A DNA stretch of 64,000 nucleotides from Mesorhizobium sp. (GCA_004020645.1 SAQL01000001.1:275176-339175), one strand, 5' to 3'. Counted from the stretch's first letter, positions 52,908-61,408 are shown. Program-made: numbers and translations. The notes: generated by a model from the sequence alone, not told the origin.

Positions 52908-53651
52908 ATGAAGATCGTCATCGTTACCGGGAGCAGCCGGGGCCTCGGAGCGAGCACCGCTATCGAATGCGCCCGCAACGGCATGGGCGTTGTCGTCACC
53001 TACAACAGCAATCCGTACAAGGCGAAGGACGTTGTGAATACGATCGCGCAGAACGGCGGCAGGGCCGTGGCCCTGAAACTCGACGTCGGCGACATCAACT
53101 CGTTCTCGGCGTTTCGTGACGACGTCGCCGGGAAGTTGGAAACTGTCTTCGGCCGTGGTGATTTCGACTATCTCGTCAACAATGCCGGATACGGCCTCTT
53201 CAATCCGATAGCCACAGTCACGGAAGAACAGTTCGACGGACTGTTCAACGTCCACCTCAAAGGCCCGTTCTTCCTGACCCAGATCCTGCTGCCGCTGATG
53301 GCGGACGGTGGCCAGATCATCAACATCACCAGCGCCACGTCGCGCGTGGCGACCGCTGGCGTGGCACCCTATGCCTCGTTCAAGGGTGGTCTCGAAGTCC
53401 TGACCCGCTACATGGCCAAGGAGTTCGGCGAGCGGGGTATCCGGGCGAACTCGATTGCACCGGGCGCGATCCGCACCGAGCTCGGCGGCGGCCTGAGCGA
53501 CGAGTTCGAGGTGATGCTTGCAGGCCAGACCGCGCTCGGCCGCGTCGGCGAACCCGACGAGATTGGCGGCGTCGTGGCCAGCCTTTTGTCGAACGAGAAT
53601 CGCTGGATCAATGCCCAGAACATCGAAGTCGCTGGCGGCTATATCATCTGA
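52908..53651 (+). CDS. Short-chain dehydrogenase/reductase
   Basis: This 247-residue NAD(P)-dependent enzyme has the cofactor motif TGSSRGLGAS at residues 7-16, NNAGYG near 90 and the catalytic Tyr-x-x-x-Lys in YASFK near 155, with a Ser in ITSATSR before it. The classical SDR set is complete. It is the first gene of the AraC-controlled operon, 15 bases ahead of the VOC gene. The substrate is unknown; as a group these SDRs reduce aldehydes, ketones or quinones. AGAAGGAAAAG precedes the ATG. Confidence 0.9.
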   Translation: MKIVIVTGSSRGLGASTAIECARNGMGVVVTYNSNPYKAKDVVNTIAQNGGRAVALKLDVGDINSFSAFRDDVAGKLETVFGRGDFDYLVNNAGYGLFNPIATVTEEQFDGLFNVHLKGPFFLTQILLPLMADGGQIINITSATSRVATAGVAPYASFKGGLEVLTRYMAKEFGERGIRANSIAPGAIRTELGGGLSDEFEVMLAGQTALGRVGEPDEIGGVVASLLSNENRWINAQNIEVAGGYII

Positions 53652-53666
53652 CCAAAGGAGAGCAGC

Positions 53667-54062
53667 GTGCTCGATCATGTCTTCATCTCAGTCAGCGACA
53701 TCACCCGCTCGGTCGCCTTCTACGAGGCGGCGCTGGCACCGCTCGGAATCGTCCATGCACATGACTACGAAGGGAAGGACGGGCCTCCCGGCCATCCGGA
53801 CCTGAAAGGTTTTGGGGCGAACGGCAGGGTGTTCTTCTGGCTTCGCGAAGGGGTCGTCGAAGGCCGCTCGGCTCATGTCGGTTTCGTCGCCAAAGGCACC
53901 ACCCAAGTCGATGCCGCCTACGACGCCGCCATGGCTGCGGGTGCAACCGAGATCCATCCGCCCGGCCCGCAGCCTCACTACGACCCACGCTATTACGCCG
54001 CGCAGCTTCGCGACCCCGATGGCTACAGCCTCGAATTCGTCTACAAGGAATGGCAGCACTGA
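53667..54062 (+). CDS. VOC-family (glyoxalase/bleomycin-resistance fold) protein
   Basis: This 131-residue protein starts MLDHVFISVSDITRSVAFYE, the standard first beta-alpha unit, and ends RDPDGYSLEFVYKEW, with the metal-ligand Glu in the last strand. His4 and Glu125 or so could form the metal site. It may be a glyoxalase-like isomerase, a dioxygenase or a binding protein. It starts 15 bases after the SDR gene and is followed after 1 base by the saccharopine-dehydrogenase-like gene, so it is co-translated with both. Confidence 0.85.
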   Translation: MLDHVFISVSDITRSVAFYEAALAPLGIVHAHDYEGKDGPPGHPDLKGFGANGRVFFWLREGVVEGRSAHVGFVAKGTTQVDAAYDAAMAAGATEIHPPGPQPHYDPRYYAAQLRDPDGYSLEFVYKEWQH

Positions 54063-54063
54063 C

Positions 54064-55047
54064 ATGACAAAACTAATGATCTATGGCGCGACCGGCTATA
54101 CCGGCCGCATGGCAGCGAAACATGCGAAGGCGGCAGGTACGCCACTCGTGCTCGCCGGCCGCAGCGAAGCGGCTCTGTTGAAGCTCTCTGCCGAACTCGA
54201 CGTTGATTACCGGGTGTTCGGCCTCAACGACACCGCGACGACAGACAAAGGCCTTGCCGATATTTCGGTTCTGTTGAACTGCGCCGGTCCTTTCATGCGG
54301 ACCGCCGAAGTCCTGATGCGGGCGGCGATCCGCAATGGCGTACACTATCTCGATACTGCAGCCGAACTCGACAGCTACCGTCTGGCCGAAATCCTGGACG
54401 ACGAGGCGAAGGCAGCAGGGATCATGCTGATGGCAGGCGGTGGTGGCAGCGTCGCAATGCTCGGCAGCCTAGCTGGACACGGTGTCGGGAAGGTCCGCGA
54501 CCCCCGCAAAATCAGGATCGCGCTGCATGTCGCAGGTGGTCTCTCGCGCGGGTCGGCGATCAGCGCCATGGAAAATGTCACCACCCGGACCCTGGCTCGT
54601 ATCGACGGCAAGCTCGTCAGCGCGCCTGCCGAGGGCATTCGGAAATTCGACTTCGGCAAGGGTGCGGTCGACTGTTTCCCGGTGACACTTCCCGATCTCA
54701 TCACGATCTGGCGGTCGACGGGCGTCCCTGATGTCGAGACCTTTGTGCATGTGACAGGCGACGGCTTTCCGCAGGGCGATCTCTCCCTGCTTCCGGATGG
54801 GCCGAGTGAAGAGGATCGTCTCGCGAACCGATACCAGGCGGCCGTCGAAGTCACCGACGCGGAAGGCCAGGTGATCCGTTCGCTTCTCGACACGGTCAAC
54901 GGCTACACCTTCACCGCGATGGCTGCGGCCGAAGCTGGCCGCCGTGTGCTCGCAGGCGAAGTCTGTCCCGGCTTCCAGACGCCCGCCGTTCTGTTCGGAA
55001 GCGGCTTCGCTCAGACCATCGCCGACACCACGATCATCGACATCTGA
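54064..55047 (+). CDS. Saccharopine dehydrogenase-like NAD(P)-binding oxidoreductase
   Basis: This 327-residue protein has an N-terminal Rossmann motif in MIYGATGYTGRMAAKHA and LLNCAGPFMRTAEVL, as in the trans-acting enoyl reductase/saccharopine-dehydrogenase-like group, and HYLDTAAELDS following. That group includes enzymes of unknown substrate in many bacteria, and true lysine metabolism is unlikely for this short form. ATG at 54064 is one base after the VOC stop. With the SDR it gives the operon two reductases, which suggests reduction of a reactive carbonyl or enone. Confidence 0.85.
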   Translation: MTKLMIYGATGYTGRMAAKHAKAAGTPLVLAGRSEAALLKLSAELDVDYRVFGLNDTATTDKGLADISVLLNCAGPFMRTAEVLMRAAIRNGVHYLDTAAELDSYRLAEILDDEAKAAGIMLMAGGGGSVAMLGSLAGHGVGKVRDPRKIRIALHVAGGLSRGSAISAMENVTTRTLARIDGKLVSAPAEGIRKFDFGKGAVDCFPVTLPDLITIWRSTGVPDVETFVHVTGDGFPQGDLSLLPDGPSEEDRLANRYQAAVEVTDAEGQVIRSLLDTVNGYTFTAMAAAEAGRRVLAGEVCPGFQTPAVLFGSGFAQTIADTTIIDI

Positions 55048-55054
55048 GGAACAC

Positions 55055-55381
55055 ATGCAGAAGCTCGTCGAATCCTTTATCGCGACCGCAAACGCCTTCG
55101 ACGTCGAGGGCACGTTGTCCCTGTTCGCACCCGATGCCGTCATCGACGATGATTCGATCGGCGACGCCTTCGTCGGCAGGGACGGCGTCCGGATCTATTT
55201 CGAGCGGTTCTTCGTTGGCTACAACACCGCAAGCAGGCTGCTGTCCATCGAGACGCTGGACGCCTTCAACGCGAACGTCCGCCTCGATTTCACGGGCGAT
55301 TTCGGCCACGAGATCGGCATCCTCAAGATCGCGACCAGTTCGGACGGCCTGATCGAGCGCATCGACGCCGGCCTCGCATAG
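55055..55381 (+). CDS. NTF2-like (SnoaL-fold) protein
   Basis: This 108-residue protein has the cone-shaped alpha+beta barrel signature: an N-terminal helix (VESFIATANAFDVEGTLSLFAPDAVIDD) followed by beta strands, about 110 residues in all. Members are small hydrolases, isomerases or ligand-binding proteins; no catalytic Asp/His pair can be assigned with confidence. It starts 7 bases after the preceding stop. Fourth gene of the AraC-controlled operon. Confidence 0.8.
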   Translation: MQKLVESFIATANAFDVEGTLSLFAPDAVIDDDSIGDAFVGRDGVRIYFERFFVGYNTASRLLSIETLDAFNANVRLDFTGDFGHEIGILKIATSSDGLIERIDAGLA

Positions 55382-55488
55382 CAGATCCATAAACAGCTTC
55401 GCCGAAACAACGAACATCTGCGCCGAAGGCGCCGATACCGGGGAAGGTTTGCATCCGGCGGGCCTCCGGCACAAGAAAGAGTACGTTC

Positions 55489-55959
55489 ATGACAACCTCG
55501 ACCTCTCTCACTCAGGAGGCCGCTGACAAGCTGGCTGTCGTCGAAGCGCTATATCGCTTCGCGGCTGGTATCGACCTCCGCAACAAGGAGCTTCTCTCGT
55601 CGTCGCTCGCAGAAAACGCGGTCTCGGACTTCCGGCCGGCCGCCGCCAAGGCCGGGTTCGAATATCCGGTCATCGAAGGCCGGGATGTTATCGTCGCGGC
55701 CTTGTCGACGTCGCTCAGCACGCTGGACACGACCCATTCCGTCAGCAATCCGCGTGTGACCATCGACGGCGACACGGCACGCATGGATGTGCTCGTGGAA
55801 GCCCAGCACGTTCCCCGCAGCGATCCCTCGCGTCATTATCTGATGAAGAACCGCTACGACGTCGAGCTGATCCGGGCAGGCGATGTCTGGGTCATCACGC
55901 GCAATACGGTCGACAATGTCTGGCGGACAGGCGATCTGACGGTTCTCTCCGAGATCTAA
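55489..55959 (+). CDS. NTF2-like/SnoaL_4 family protein
   Basis: This 156-residue protein has an N-terminal helix with VVEALYRFAAGIDLRNKELL, then strands with DFRPAAAKAG and THSVSNPRVTIDGDTARM, a pattern typical of the SnoaL_4 group of dehydratase or ring-cleavage small subunits. No metal or catalytic site can be named with confidence. It lies 107 bases after the other NTF2-fold gene and is probably the last gene of the operon; a hairpin 25 bases downstream could end the transcript. Confidence 0.8.
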   Translation: MTTSTSLTQEAADKLAVVEALYRFAAGIDLRNKELLSSSLAENAVSDFRPAAAKAGFEYPVIEGRDVIVAALSTSLSTLDTTHSVSNPRVTIDGDTARMDVLVEAQHVPRSDPSRHYLMKNRYDVELIRAGDVWVITRNTVDNVWRTGDLTVLSEI

Positions 55960-55984
55960 GTCTCCAAAGAAGACGACGCGAATG

Positions 55985-56019
55985 GAATGGCGGTGGGGCT
56001 TTTGTTTCCGCTGCCATTC
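55985..56019 (+). terminator. Candidate terminator after the AraC-controlled operon
   Basis: GAATGGCGGTGG (55985-55996) pairs with CCGCTGCCATTC (56008-56019), a 12-base stem with two G-T wobbles and an 11-base T-rich loop. It starts 25 bases after the last stop of the operon. No T run follows, so termination strength is uncertain. Confidence 0.5.
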
Positions 56020-56204
56020 TCATGCGGATGACCGCTCTTGACGCACATGCCATCTCCTCAGTCCGCTTCCATGTCCGCTTTAGCGACGCCGCCGGGGTAG
56101 ACCTTATGACCGAGATCGGGCGCGAAGCGGACGCTTCCTCAGCACTACATCTGCATTTTCCAACCGGTCATCTGGGAAAACTCCCTCTGGGCCACCGGTC
56201 TGCG

Positions 56205-56426
56205 CTAATCAAGGTAGTCTGCCAAATCCTGCAAATGGATACCCATGGCACATTTCTGACTTGTTTCTATTCGCATGAGCGGCAAGGCGATGTCGCCTGA
56301 ACTGAGTTTGCGGAGAAAGTTCGGGAGCGTCAGGTGCGAAAAGAAATCGCGCCGGACCTGATCCAGCGGAATGATGGCCTTACCATTGTATTGGGCCATG
56401 AGCAGAAAAGCGGTGTTGAATGACAT
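56205..56426 (-). CDS. PrtN-like pyocin-activator-family protein, C-terminally truncated
   Basis: This 73-residue protein starts MSFNTAFLLMAQYNGKAIIPLD and contains FFSHLTLPNFLRKLSSGDIALPL and LQDLADYLD. These are the conserved parts of the PrtN (pyocin activator) family, which is frequent on rhizobial integrative elements. Usual members run to about 90 residues with a basic tail after this point; here the frame stops at the tail, so the last 10-20 residues are missing. It may act as a small DNA-binding excision or transcription regulator, if still active. It lies 58 bases from repeat copy B, next to a candidate island end. Confidence 0.75.
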   Translation of the reverse strand: MSFNTAFLLMAQYNGKAIIPLDQVRRDFFSHLTLPNFLRKLSSGDIALPLMRIETSQKCAMGIHLQDLADYLD

Positions 56427-56483
56427 TGATGGTTATGCTTTGAAAATTAGAATGAAATGAATCACATATCACAGAGGCCGGCG

Positions 56484-56568
56484 TCGCGAAAAGCAACGTA
56501 TTCAACAACTTAGCGGAATCAGTTCCTCTAAGTTGTACTGTCGTTGTACTCGTCCGGCGCGTTTGGGC
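56484..56568 (+). repeat. Direct repeat copy B, candidate attachment-site flank
   Basis: Partner of copy A at 51430-51518, sharing the 16-base start TCGCGAAAAGCAACGT and most of the following 70 bases with small gaps. Just upstream, ATGAAATGAATCAC matches the ATGAAATGAATTAC that opens the dusA fragment next to copy A, but the 35 bases coding for the DusA core motif are missing here. It looks like a second, more decayed att junction. Confidence 0.72.
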
Positions 56569-56980
56569 GAAAACCGGGCGCATTACGGGGAAGGGGGCAC
56601 AATGGCGGATAATGCCTTCCACCAATCCCGGAGGCATTCCGATGAACAAGTTTGAACTGGAATTCTTTGGCGTCAGTCTCAAGGCGCACGGCGCTGCAGT
56701 TTGCGTGATGCTCTGTCGTAGAATCCGTCTGCCAACTAAACACTGATCGACGGCCATACGAGGCCGATGCGGCGCGTTCGCTAGCGACGAATGCATCGAA
56801 AGACGGATTATCCGAGGTTCGCTCCAGCCGGCGTGCCTGATCATCCAGCCGTCGAAAGGCGGCCAACTCCTCTTTGCGTCCGAGCACAACCGAGATAGTT
56901 GTCGTTATCCACTATCTCCGCTACGCTCGTGCTGACGTCGTTTGCTTGCAGCCGCCAACTGGTGCGAAGGGAGTGCCGAC
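56569..56980. other. Decayed region between repeat B and importer operon B
   Basis: About 410 bases. A minus-strand frame (to 56887) reads GRKEELAAFRRLDDQARRLE and later ASASYGRRSVFS, which looks protein-like but which I cannot place; it runs into repeat B and is probably a broken gene. A short plus-strand frame with a good ribosome-binding site is listed separately. The promoter of operon B should lie near the right end. Confidence 0.4.
56642..56746 (+). CDS. Very short hypothetical ORF with a strong ribosome-binding site
   Basis: A 34-codon frame starting MNKFELEFFGVSLKAHGAAV is preceded by GGAGG at an 8-base spacing. The start resembles small rhizobial membrane proteins of the form short strand, 'G-x-x-x-K/R-A-x-G', then a hydrophobic helix, but the expected helix is replaced by an Arg-rich tail, so it is probably a truncated member. 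The ribosome-binding site is seen; the family is a guess. Confidence 0.3.
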   Translation: MNKFELEFFGVSLKAHGAAVCVMLCRRIRLPTKH

Positions 56981-58624
56981 ATGGCGAACAGCACGAAGGG
57001 TGCCCAACGCGGCGGCGAGCCTCTGCTGGCTGTCGAACGATTGACGGTGAGCCTGCCGAGCAACATGGAGCGAGCGTTCGCGGTCGAAGACGTATCGTTT
57101 AAACTGCACGCCGGCGAGATTCTTTGCATTATCGGCGAATCCGGTTCCGGCAAGTCGGTGACGGCGAACGCGGTGATGGGACTATTGCCCTCGACCATCC
57201 GCGTCACGTCGGGCAAGATCCTGTTCAAGGGCCAGGAGATCACCGGCGCCAACGAGACGACGCTGCGCGGGCTTCGCGGCCGCGCGGTATCGATCATCTT
57301 CCAGGATCCGCTCTCCGCGCTCAATCCTTTGATGACGGTCGGCGCCCAGATTGTCGAGGTCATGCGCGCGCACAATGTCGGCGACCGCGACAGCCGCGCG
57401 CTCCGGGTGCTGGAATTGCTGGAAGAGGTTGGCCTGCCCGAACCGCCGCTGATGCAACACCAATATCCGTTCCGCCTTTCCGGCGGACAGCGACAGCGCG
57501 TGATGATCGCGATGGCGCTGGCGCTCGATCCCGATGTGCTGATTGCCGACGAGCCGACAACGGCATTGGATGTGACGACGCAGGCGCAGATCCTCGAATT
57601 GATCCGCAAGATCCAACGACGCAAGGGCATGAGCGTGATGTTCATCACCCATGATTTCGGCGTCGTCTCCGAGATCGCCGACCGCGTCGTCGTCATGGAG
57701 AAGGGCAAGCTGGTCGAACAGGGCCTGACCGCCGACGTGCTCAACCGTCCCAGTCATCCCTATACGCAACGGTTGATTGCGGCCGTGCCGCGCGTGCGCT
57801 CGCTAGAGCGCGAGAAACATGCGGCACAGCCGGTGGTGATCGAGGTAGACAAGCTCAACAAAATCTATGGCGGGCAGGGAAGTTTCTTCACCAAGGCGCG
57901 CATCGTGCATGCGGTCAACGATGTCAGCTTCTCGATCCGCAAAGGCCAGACGCTGGGCATCGTCGGCGAATCCGGCTCCGGAAAGTCGTCGCTGGGAAGG
58001 GTCCTGCTCAAGCTCGCGGAGCCCGACAGCGGACGCATTATGTTCGACGGGCGCGACATCGCGGCAATGTCGGCCGCCGCGTTCCGCCCGATGCGTCCGT
58101 TGATCCAGATGATATTCCAGGATCCGTTCGCCTCGCTCAACCCGCGCCACACCGTGGGCCGGATCCTGACTGTCGGTCCCGTCGCGCATGGCATGGCGGC
58201 GGCGGAGGCGCGCAGCAAGGCGCTGCGCCTCCTCGGGACGGTGCGGCTCGACCGCGGCGCCTATGACCGCTTTCCGCACGAATTTTCCGGCGGGCAGCGG
58301 CAGCGCATCGGCATCGCGCGCGCCCTGATGTTCGACCCGTTGCTGCTGGTGGCCGACGAGGCGGTCTCGGCGCTCGACGTCTCCATCCAGGCGCAGATCG
58401 TGCAGCTGCTCACCGAGATCCAGCGCGACACCAATGTGGCGATGATGTTCATCACCCACGATCTGCGCATCGCGAGCCAGATCTGCGACGAAATCGCGGT
58501 CATGTATAAGGGCCGCGTGGTCGAGACCGGAACCCCGGTACAGGTATTCCGCGATCCGCAGAACGACTACACCAAACGGCTCGTGGCGGCCATTCCTGGC
58601 GCGGACTGGGAGAGCGCAGCCTGA
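56981..58624 (+). CDS. Peptide/opine-type ABC importer, fused double ATPase, operon B
   Basis: This 547-residue protein has the same two-domain layout as the one at 30285: first Walker A GESGSGKS near residue 60, LSGGQRQR, then a second Walker A GESGSGKS near 330 and FSGGQRQR. Both domains keep Walker B Asp-Glu, so both sites should hydrolyse ATP. The ATG at 56981 follows GAAGGGAG; an earlier in-frame start at 56942 lies in the decayed region. In operon A the binding-protein gene follows directly, but here MarR, SDR and FAD oxidoreductase genes are placed between. Confidence 0.93.
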   Translation: MANSTKGAQRGGEPLLAVERLTVSLPSNMERAFAVEDVSFKLHAGEILCIIGESGSGKSVTANAVMGLLPSTIRVTSGKILFKGQEITGANETTLRGLRGRAVSIIFQDPLSALNPLMTVGAQIVEVMRAHNVGDRDSRALRVLELLEEVGLPEPPLMQHQYPFRLSGGQRQRVMIAMALALDPDVLIADEPTTALDVTTQAQILELIRKIQRRKGMSVMFITHDFGVVSEIADRVVVMEKGKLVEQGLTADVLNRPSHPYTQRLIAAVPRVRSLEREKHAAQPVVIEVDKLNKIYGGQGSFFTKARIVHAVNDVSFSIRKGQTLGIVGESGSGKSSLGRVLLKLAEPDSGRIMFDGRDIAAMSAAAFRPMRPLIQMIFQDPFASLNPRHTVGRILTVGPVAHGMAAAEARSKALRLLGTVRLDRGAYDRFPHEFSGGQRQRIGIARALMFDPLLLVADEAVSALDVSIQAQIVQLLTEIQRDTNVAMMFITHDLRIASQICDEIAVMYKGRVVETGTPVQVFRDPQNDYTKRLVAAIPGADWESAA

Positions 58625-58819
58625 GGCCAGCGGCATCGCAAAAGGAGCCGACTACAGGATCTTTCCGCTTAGCCGCGAAATATAGTTGCAAATGTCCACT
58701 ATCTGGCATTTGATTACGTTCTAACTTGGAAATGTCCTGACGACCGGTTCCTGCCGGGTTGGGGAGCGTCTGTTGCGCTCCGCGATCGGCGAAGCCGTGG
58801 AAGCGGAGCGGAAGTACGC

Positions 58820-59305
58820 GTGAACGCACGGTCGAAAACGCCGCCGACGTCGATCACCGAAGTCACGCTGGACGTGCTCGAGGACACGCTGAGCTTTTAT
58901 ATCCGCACCATGAACATCGCGGTGTCGCGCGACCTCGATGACAAGCTCGAAGGCCTCGACGTGGCCAAGGGCACCGGCAAGATCACCACATTGCTGCTGG
59001 TCGACAGCCATCCCGGCATCCGTCCCTCGATCATTGCCCAACTGATCCTGCGCGATCGCTCCGCCACCGGCCGGCTGATGGAGCAGATGGAAGATCATGG
59101 CCTGATCACGCGGCGGCAGTCCTCGACCGACAGCCGCGCGCAGGAACTCTACATCACCGAGAAGGGCGCCGCGCTCGCCGCACGAATCCGCCCGCTGGTG
59201 ACGGAACAGTCCAGGGACTTCTTCAAATTCATCTCCGCCGAGGAACAGCAGCAGCTGATGGACATCCTCAAGCGCGCCTATCGGCGTATCGTGGGCCTGC
59301 CGTGA
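58820..59305 (+). CDS. MarR-family transcriptional regulator
   Basis: This 161-residue protein has a central winged HTH (about residues 50-120; SHPGIRPSIIAQLILRDRSATGRLMEQMEDHGLITR is the recognition region, with the wing RRQSSTDSRAQELYIT) flanked by dimerisation helices. It begins at GTG, with GGAGCGGAAG upstream. Its TGA overlaps the GTG start of the SDR gene (GTGA), so it is translated together with that enzyme. It probably controls importer operon B in response to the imported compound. Operon A has no such gene. Confidence 0.87.
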   Translation: MNARSKTPPTSITEVTLDVLEDTLSFYIRTMNIAVSRDLDDKLEGLDVAKGTGKITTLLLVDSHPGIRPSIIAQLILRDRSATGRLMEQMEDHGLITRRQSSTDSRAQELYITEKGAALAARIRPLVTEQSRDFFKFISAEEQQQLMDILKRAYRRIVGLP

Positions 59306-60000
59306 CACGGAACCGGGTCGCGCTGGTCTCCGGAGCGAGCCGCGGCATCGGCGCGGCGACAGCGCGGGAGCTCGCACGGCAGGGCTGGCGGCTGTCGCTC
59401 GGCATGCGCGACCCCCGGCTGCCCGAATGGGCCGATCCCGCCTCGGTCCACATCCATGCCTACGACGCTGCCGGCGCCGACCTCGAGACCGGATGGGTGA
59501 CGGCGGCGACGGCACGTTTCGGGCGGATCGACGCCATTGTCGCTAGTGCGGGCATTTGCAGCACCAGTACGGTCATCGAGGCCGATGACGACGAACTGAA
59601 CCGGCTTCTCGAGATCAATTGCAAGGCGCCGCGCCGGCTGGCCAAGGCGGCGTGGAACGCGCTTACGGCGAGCGGGCGCGGCAGGGTGATCATCCTCGGC
59701 TCGCTTTCGGGCAAAAGGGTCAAGCACGCGGGCTCCGGCCTCTATTCGATGACGAAATTCGCGGCTGTTGCGCTTGCCCATGGCATTCGCCACGCCGGCT
59801 TCGATGTCGGCATCCGTGCCACCGCGGTCTGTCCTGGCCTGGTCGACACCGACATGGCCCGCGCGCTCGAGGCGCGCGCCCCGGCTGACATGACCGACCC
59901 GGCCGATCTTGCTCGCATCATCGCCATGCTCGTCGATCTGCCCAATGAAGCGAGCGTCGCCGAGTTCACCCTGAATTGCCAACTGGAAGAATTCTACTGA
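59302..60000 (+). CDS. Short-chain dehydrogenase/reductase of importer operon B
   Basis: This 232-residue NAD(P)-dependent enzyme has SGASRGIGAATARELARQG at residues 9-27, VASAGI near 75, GSLSGKRV near 132 and the catalytic YSMTK near 148. It starts at a GTG overlapping the MarR stop and is followed after 1 base by the FAD oxidoreductase gene. Placed between a regulator and an amine oxidase in an importer operon, it may reduce or oxidise a hydroxyl/carbonyl group on the substrate. No specific reaction can be assigned. Confidence 0.87.
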   Translation: MTRNRVALVSGASRGIGAATARELARQGWRLSLGMRDPRLPEWADPASVHIHAYDAAGADLETGWVTAATARFGRIDAIVASAGICSTSTVIEADDDELNRLLEINCKAPRRLAKAAWNALTASGRGRVIILGSLSGKRVKHAGSGLYSMTKFAAVALAHGIRHAGFDVGIRATAVCPGLVDTDMARALEARAPADMTDPADLARIIAMLVDLPNEASVAEFTLNCQLEEFY

Positions 60001-60001
60001 C

Positions 60002-61333
60002 ATGCCAGGTCCCTATGTCGTTCCCGTTCATGGCGATGCCGAATTGCCCGAAAAAGTCGACGTTGTCGTTATCGGTGGTGGCATCATCGGCAGTTCGACC
60101 GCGCTTGAACTCGCCGAGCGTGGCCTGAGCGTGGCGCTGTGCGAGAAGGGTGGCATCGGCCACGAGCAGTCGAGCCGCAATTGGGGATGGGTGCGCATTT
60201 CGCGGCGCGATCCGCGTGAGGTGCCGCTGATGGCGGAAGCGTTGCGTCTTTGGAGCAACCTCGACAAGCGCGTCGAAGCGCATACCGGGTACACGCGCGC
60301 CGGCATCATCTTCACCTGCGAAACGGATCGCGATTTTGCCGAACACGAGCGCTGGAACCGCAACCTCGAACCGTACCAACTGGAATCGCGCATGCTGAGC
60401 GGCGCCGAATTCAAGGCGATGTTTCCCGACTCGCGGTTAGACATCAAAGGCGCGCTCTATACACCGGTCGACGGCCGCGCCGAGCCGCAGAAGGCAGCTC
60501 CGGCGATAGCCGAGGCGGCACGGCGCAATGGCGCGACGGTGCTGACCGAATGCGCGGTGCGCGGCATCGAAACCAGTGCCGGCAAGGTTTCAGGCGTGGT
60601 CACGGAACGCGGGCCGATCGCCTGCGCCGCAGTGGTGCTGGCCGGCGGGGCCTGGTCGAGCCTGTTCTCCGGCAATCACGGTCTGCGCCTGCCGCAGCTC
60701 AAGGTGATGAATTCGGTGATCCGCACCAAGCCTCTCGAAGGCGGGCCGGATCAGGCGATCTGGGCGAAAAGCTTCGCGGTTCGCAAGCGCAGGGATGGCG
60801 GCTATACCATCGCTTCCGGGCACGAGAACGTCGTCGACATCGTGCCGAAGAGTTTCCGCTTCGCCGCCGACTTCATACCCGCCCTGCGCGCCGAATGGCA
60901 CTCGCTGCGGTTTCGGCTCGGCGGCCGCTTCTTCGATGAAGCGCGGATCCCCAGCCGCTGGTCGCTCGATGAGGCAAGCCCCTTCGAATACAACCGCGTG
61001 CTCGACCCCCAGCCGTCCAAGAAACTTTCCGATGCTGCGCTGGTCGAACTCACCCAGGCTTTCCCGGCGTTCGCAAAGGCTGAGATCGCGCAGCGCTGGG
61101 CCGGCTACATCGACGTCACCCCGGACGCCGTCCCGGTGATCTCGGCCATCGACAGCACTCCAGGCTTCCACATCGCAACCGGCTTTTCCGGTCACGGTTT
61201 CGGCATCGGCCCGGCTGCCGGCAGGCTCATGGCCGACATCGTCACCAACCGCACGCCCATCGTCGACCCCGGCGCTTTCCGCTTTTCGCGCTTCAGCGAC
61301 GGATCGAAGATCGAGCTGATCACCGGATTCTAG
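60002..61333 (+). CDS. FAD-dependent DAO-fold oxidoreductase, SRNWGW subgroup (copy 3)
   Basis: This 443-residue flavoenzyme has the FAD motif VDVVVIGGGIIGSSTALELAERG near residue 20 and EQSSRNWGWVRISRRDPREV near 56, and ends with GFSGHGFGIGPAAGRLMADIV. It is the third member of the subgroup with those at 28175 and 44267. It begins 1 base after the SDR stop and precedes the binding-protein gene in operon B. Position argues that its substrate is the compound imported by this transporter. Confidence 0.87.
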   Translation: MPGPYVVPVHGDAELPEKVDVVVIGGGIIGSSTALELAERGLSVALCEKGGIGHEQSSRNWGWVRISRRDPREVPLMAEALRLWSNLDKRVEAHTGYTRAGIIFTCETDRDFAEHERWNRNLEPYQLESRMLSGAEFKAMFPDSRLDIKGALYTPVDGRAEPQKAAPAIAEAARRNGATVLTECAVRGIETSAGKVSGVVTERGPIACAAVVLAGGAWSSLFSGNHGLRLPQLKVMNSVIRTKPLEGGPDQAIWAKSFAVRKRRDGGYTIASGHENVVDIVPKSFRFAADFIPALRAEWHSLRFRLGGRFFDEARIPSRWSLDEASPFEYNRVLDPQPSKKLSDAALVELTQAFPAFAKAEIAQRWAGYIDVTPDAVPVISAIDSTPGFHIATGFSGHGFGIGPAAGRLMADIVTNRTPIVDPGAFRFSRFSDGSKIELITGF

Positions 61334-61408
61334 TTGAACCAGGCCGCTCCGGCAGAAGGGCGGATTGATAATGAGCAACGCAACCGCGTAACCACAGAGG
61401 AGAATGAC

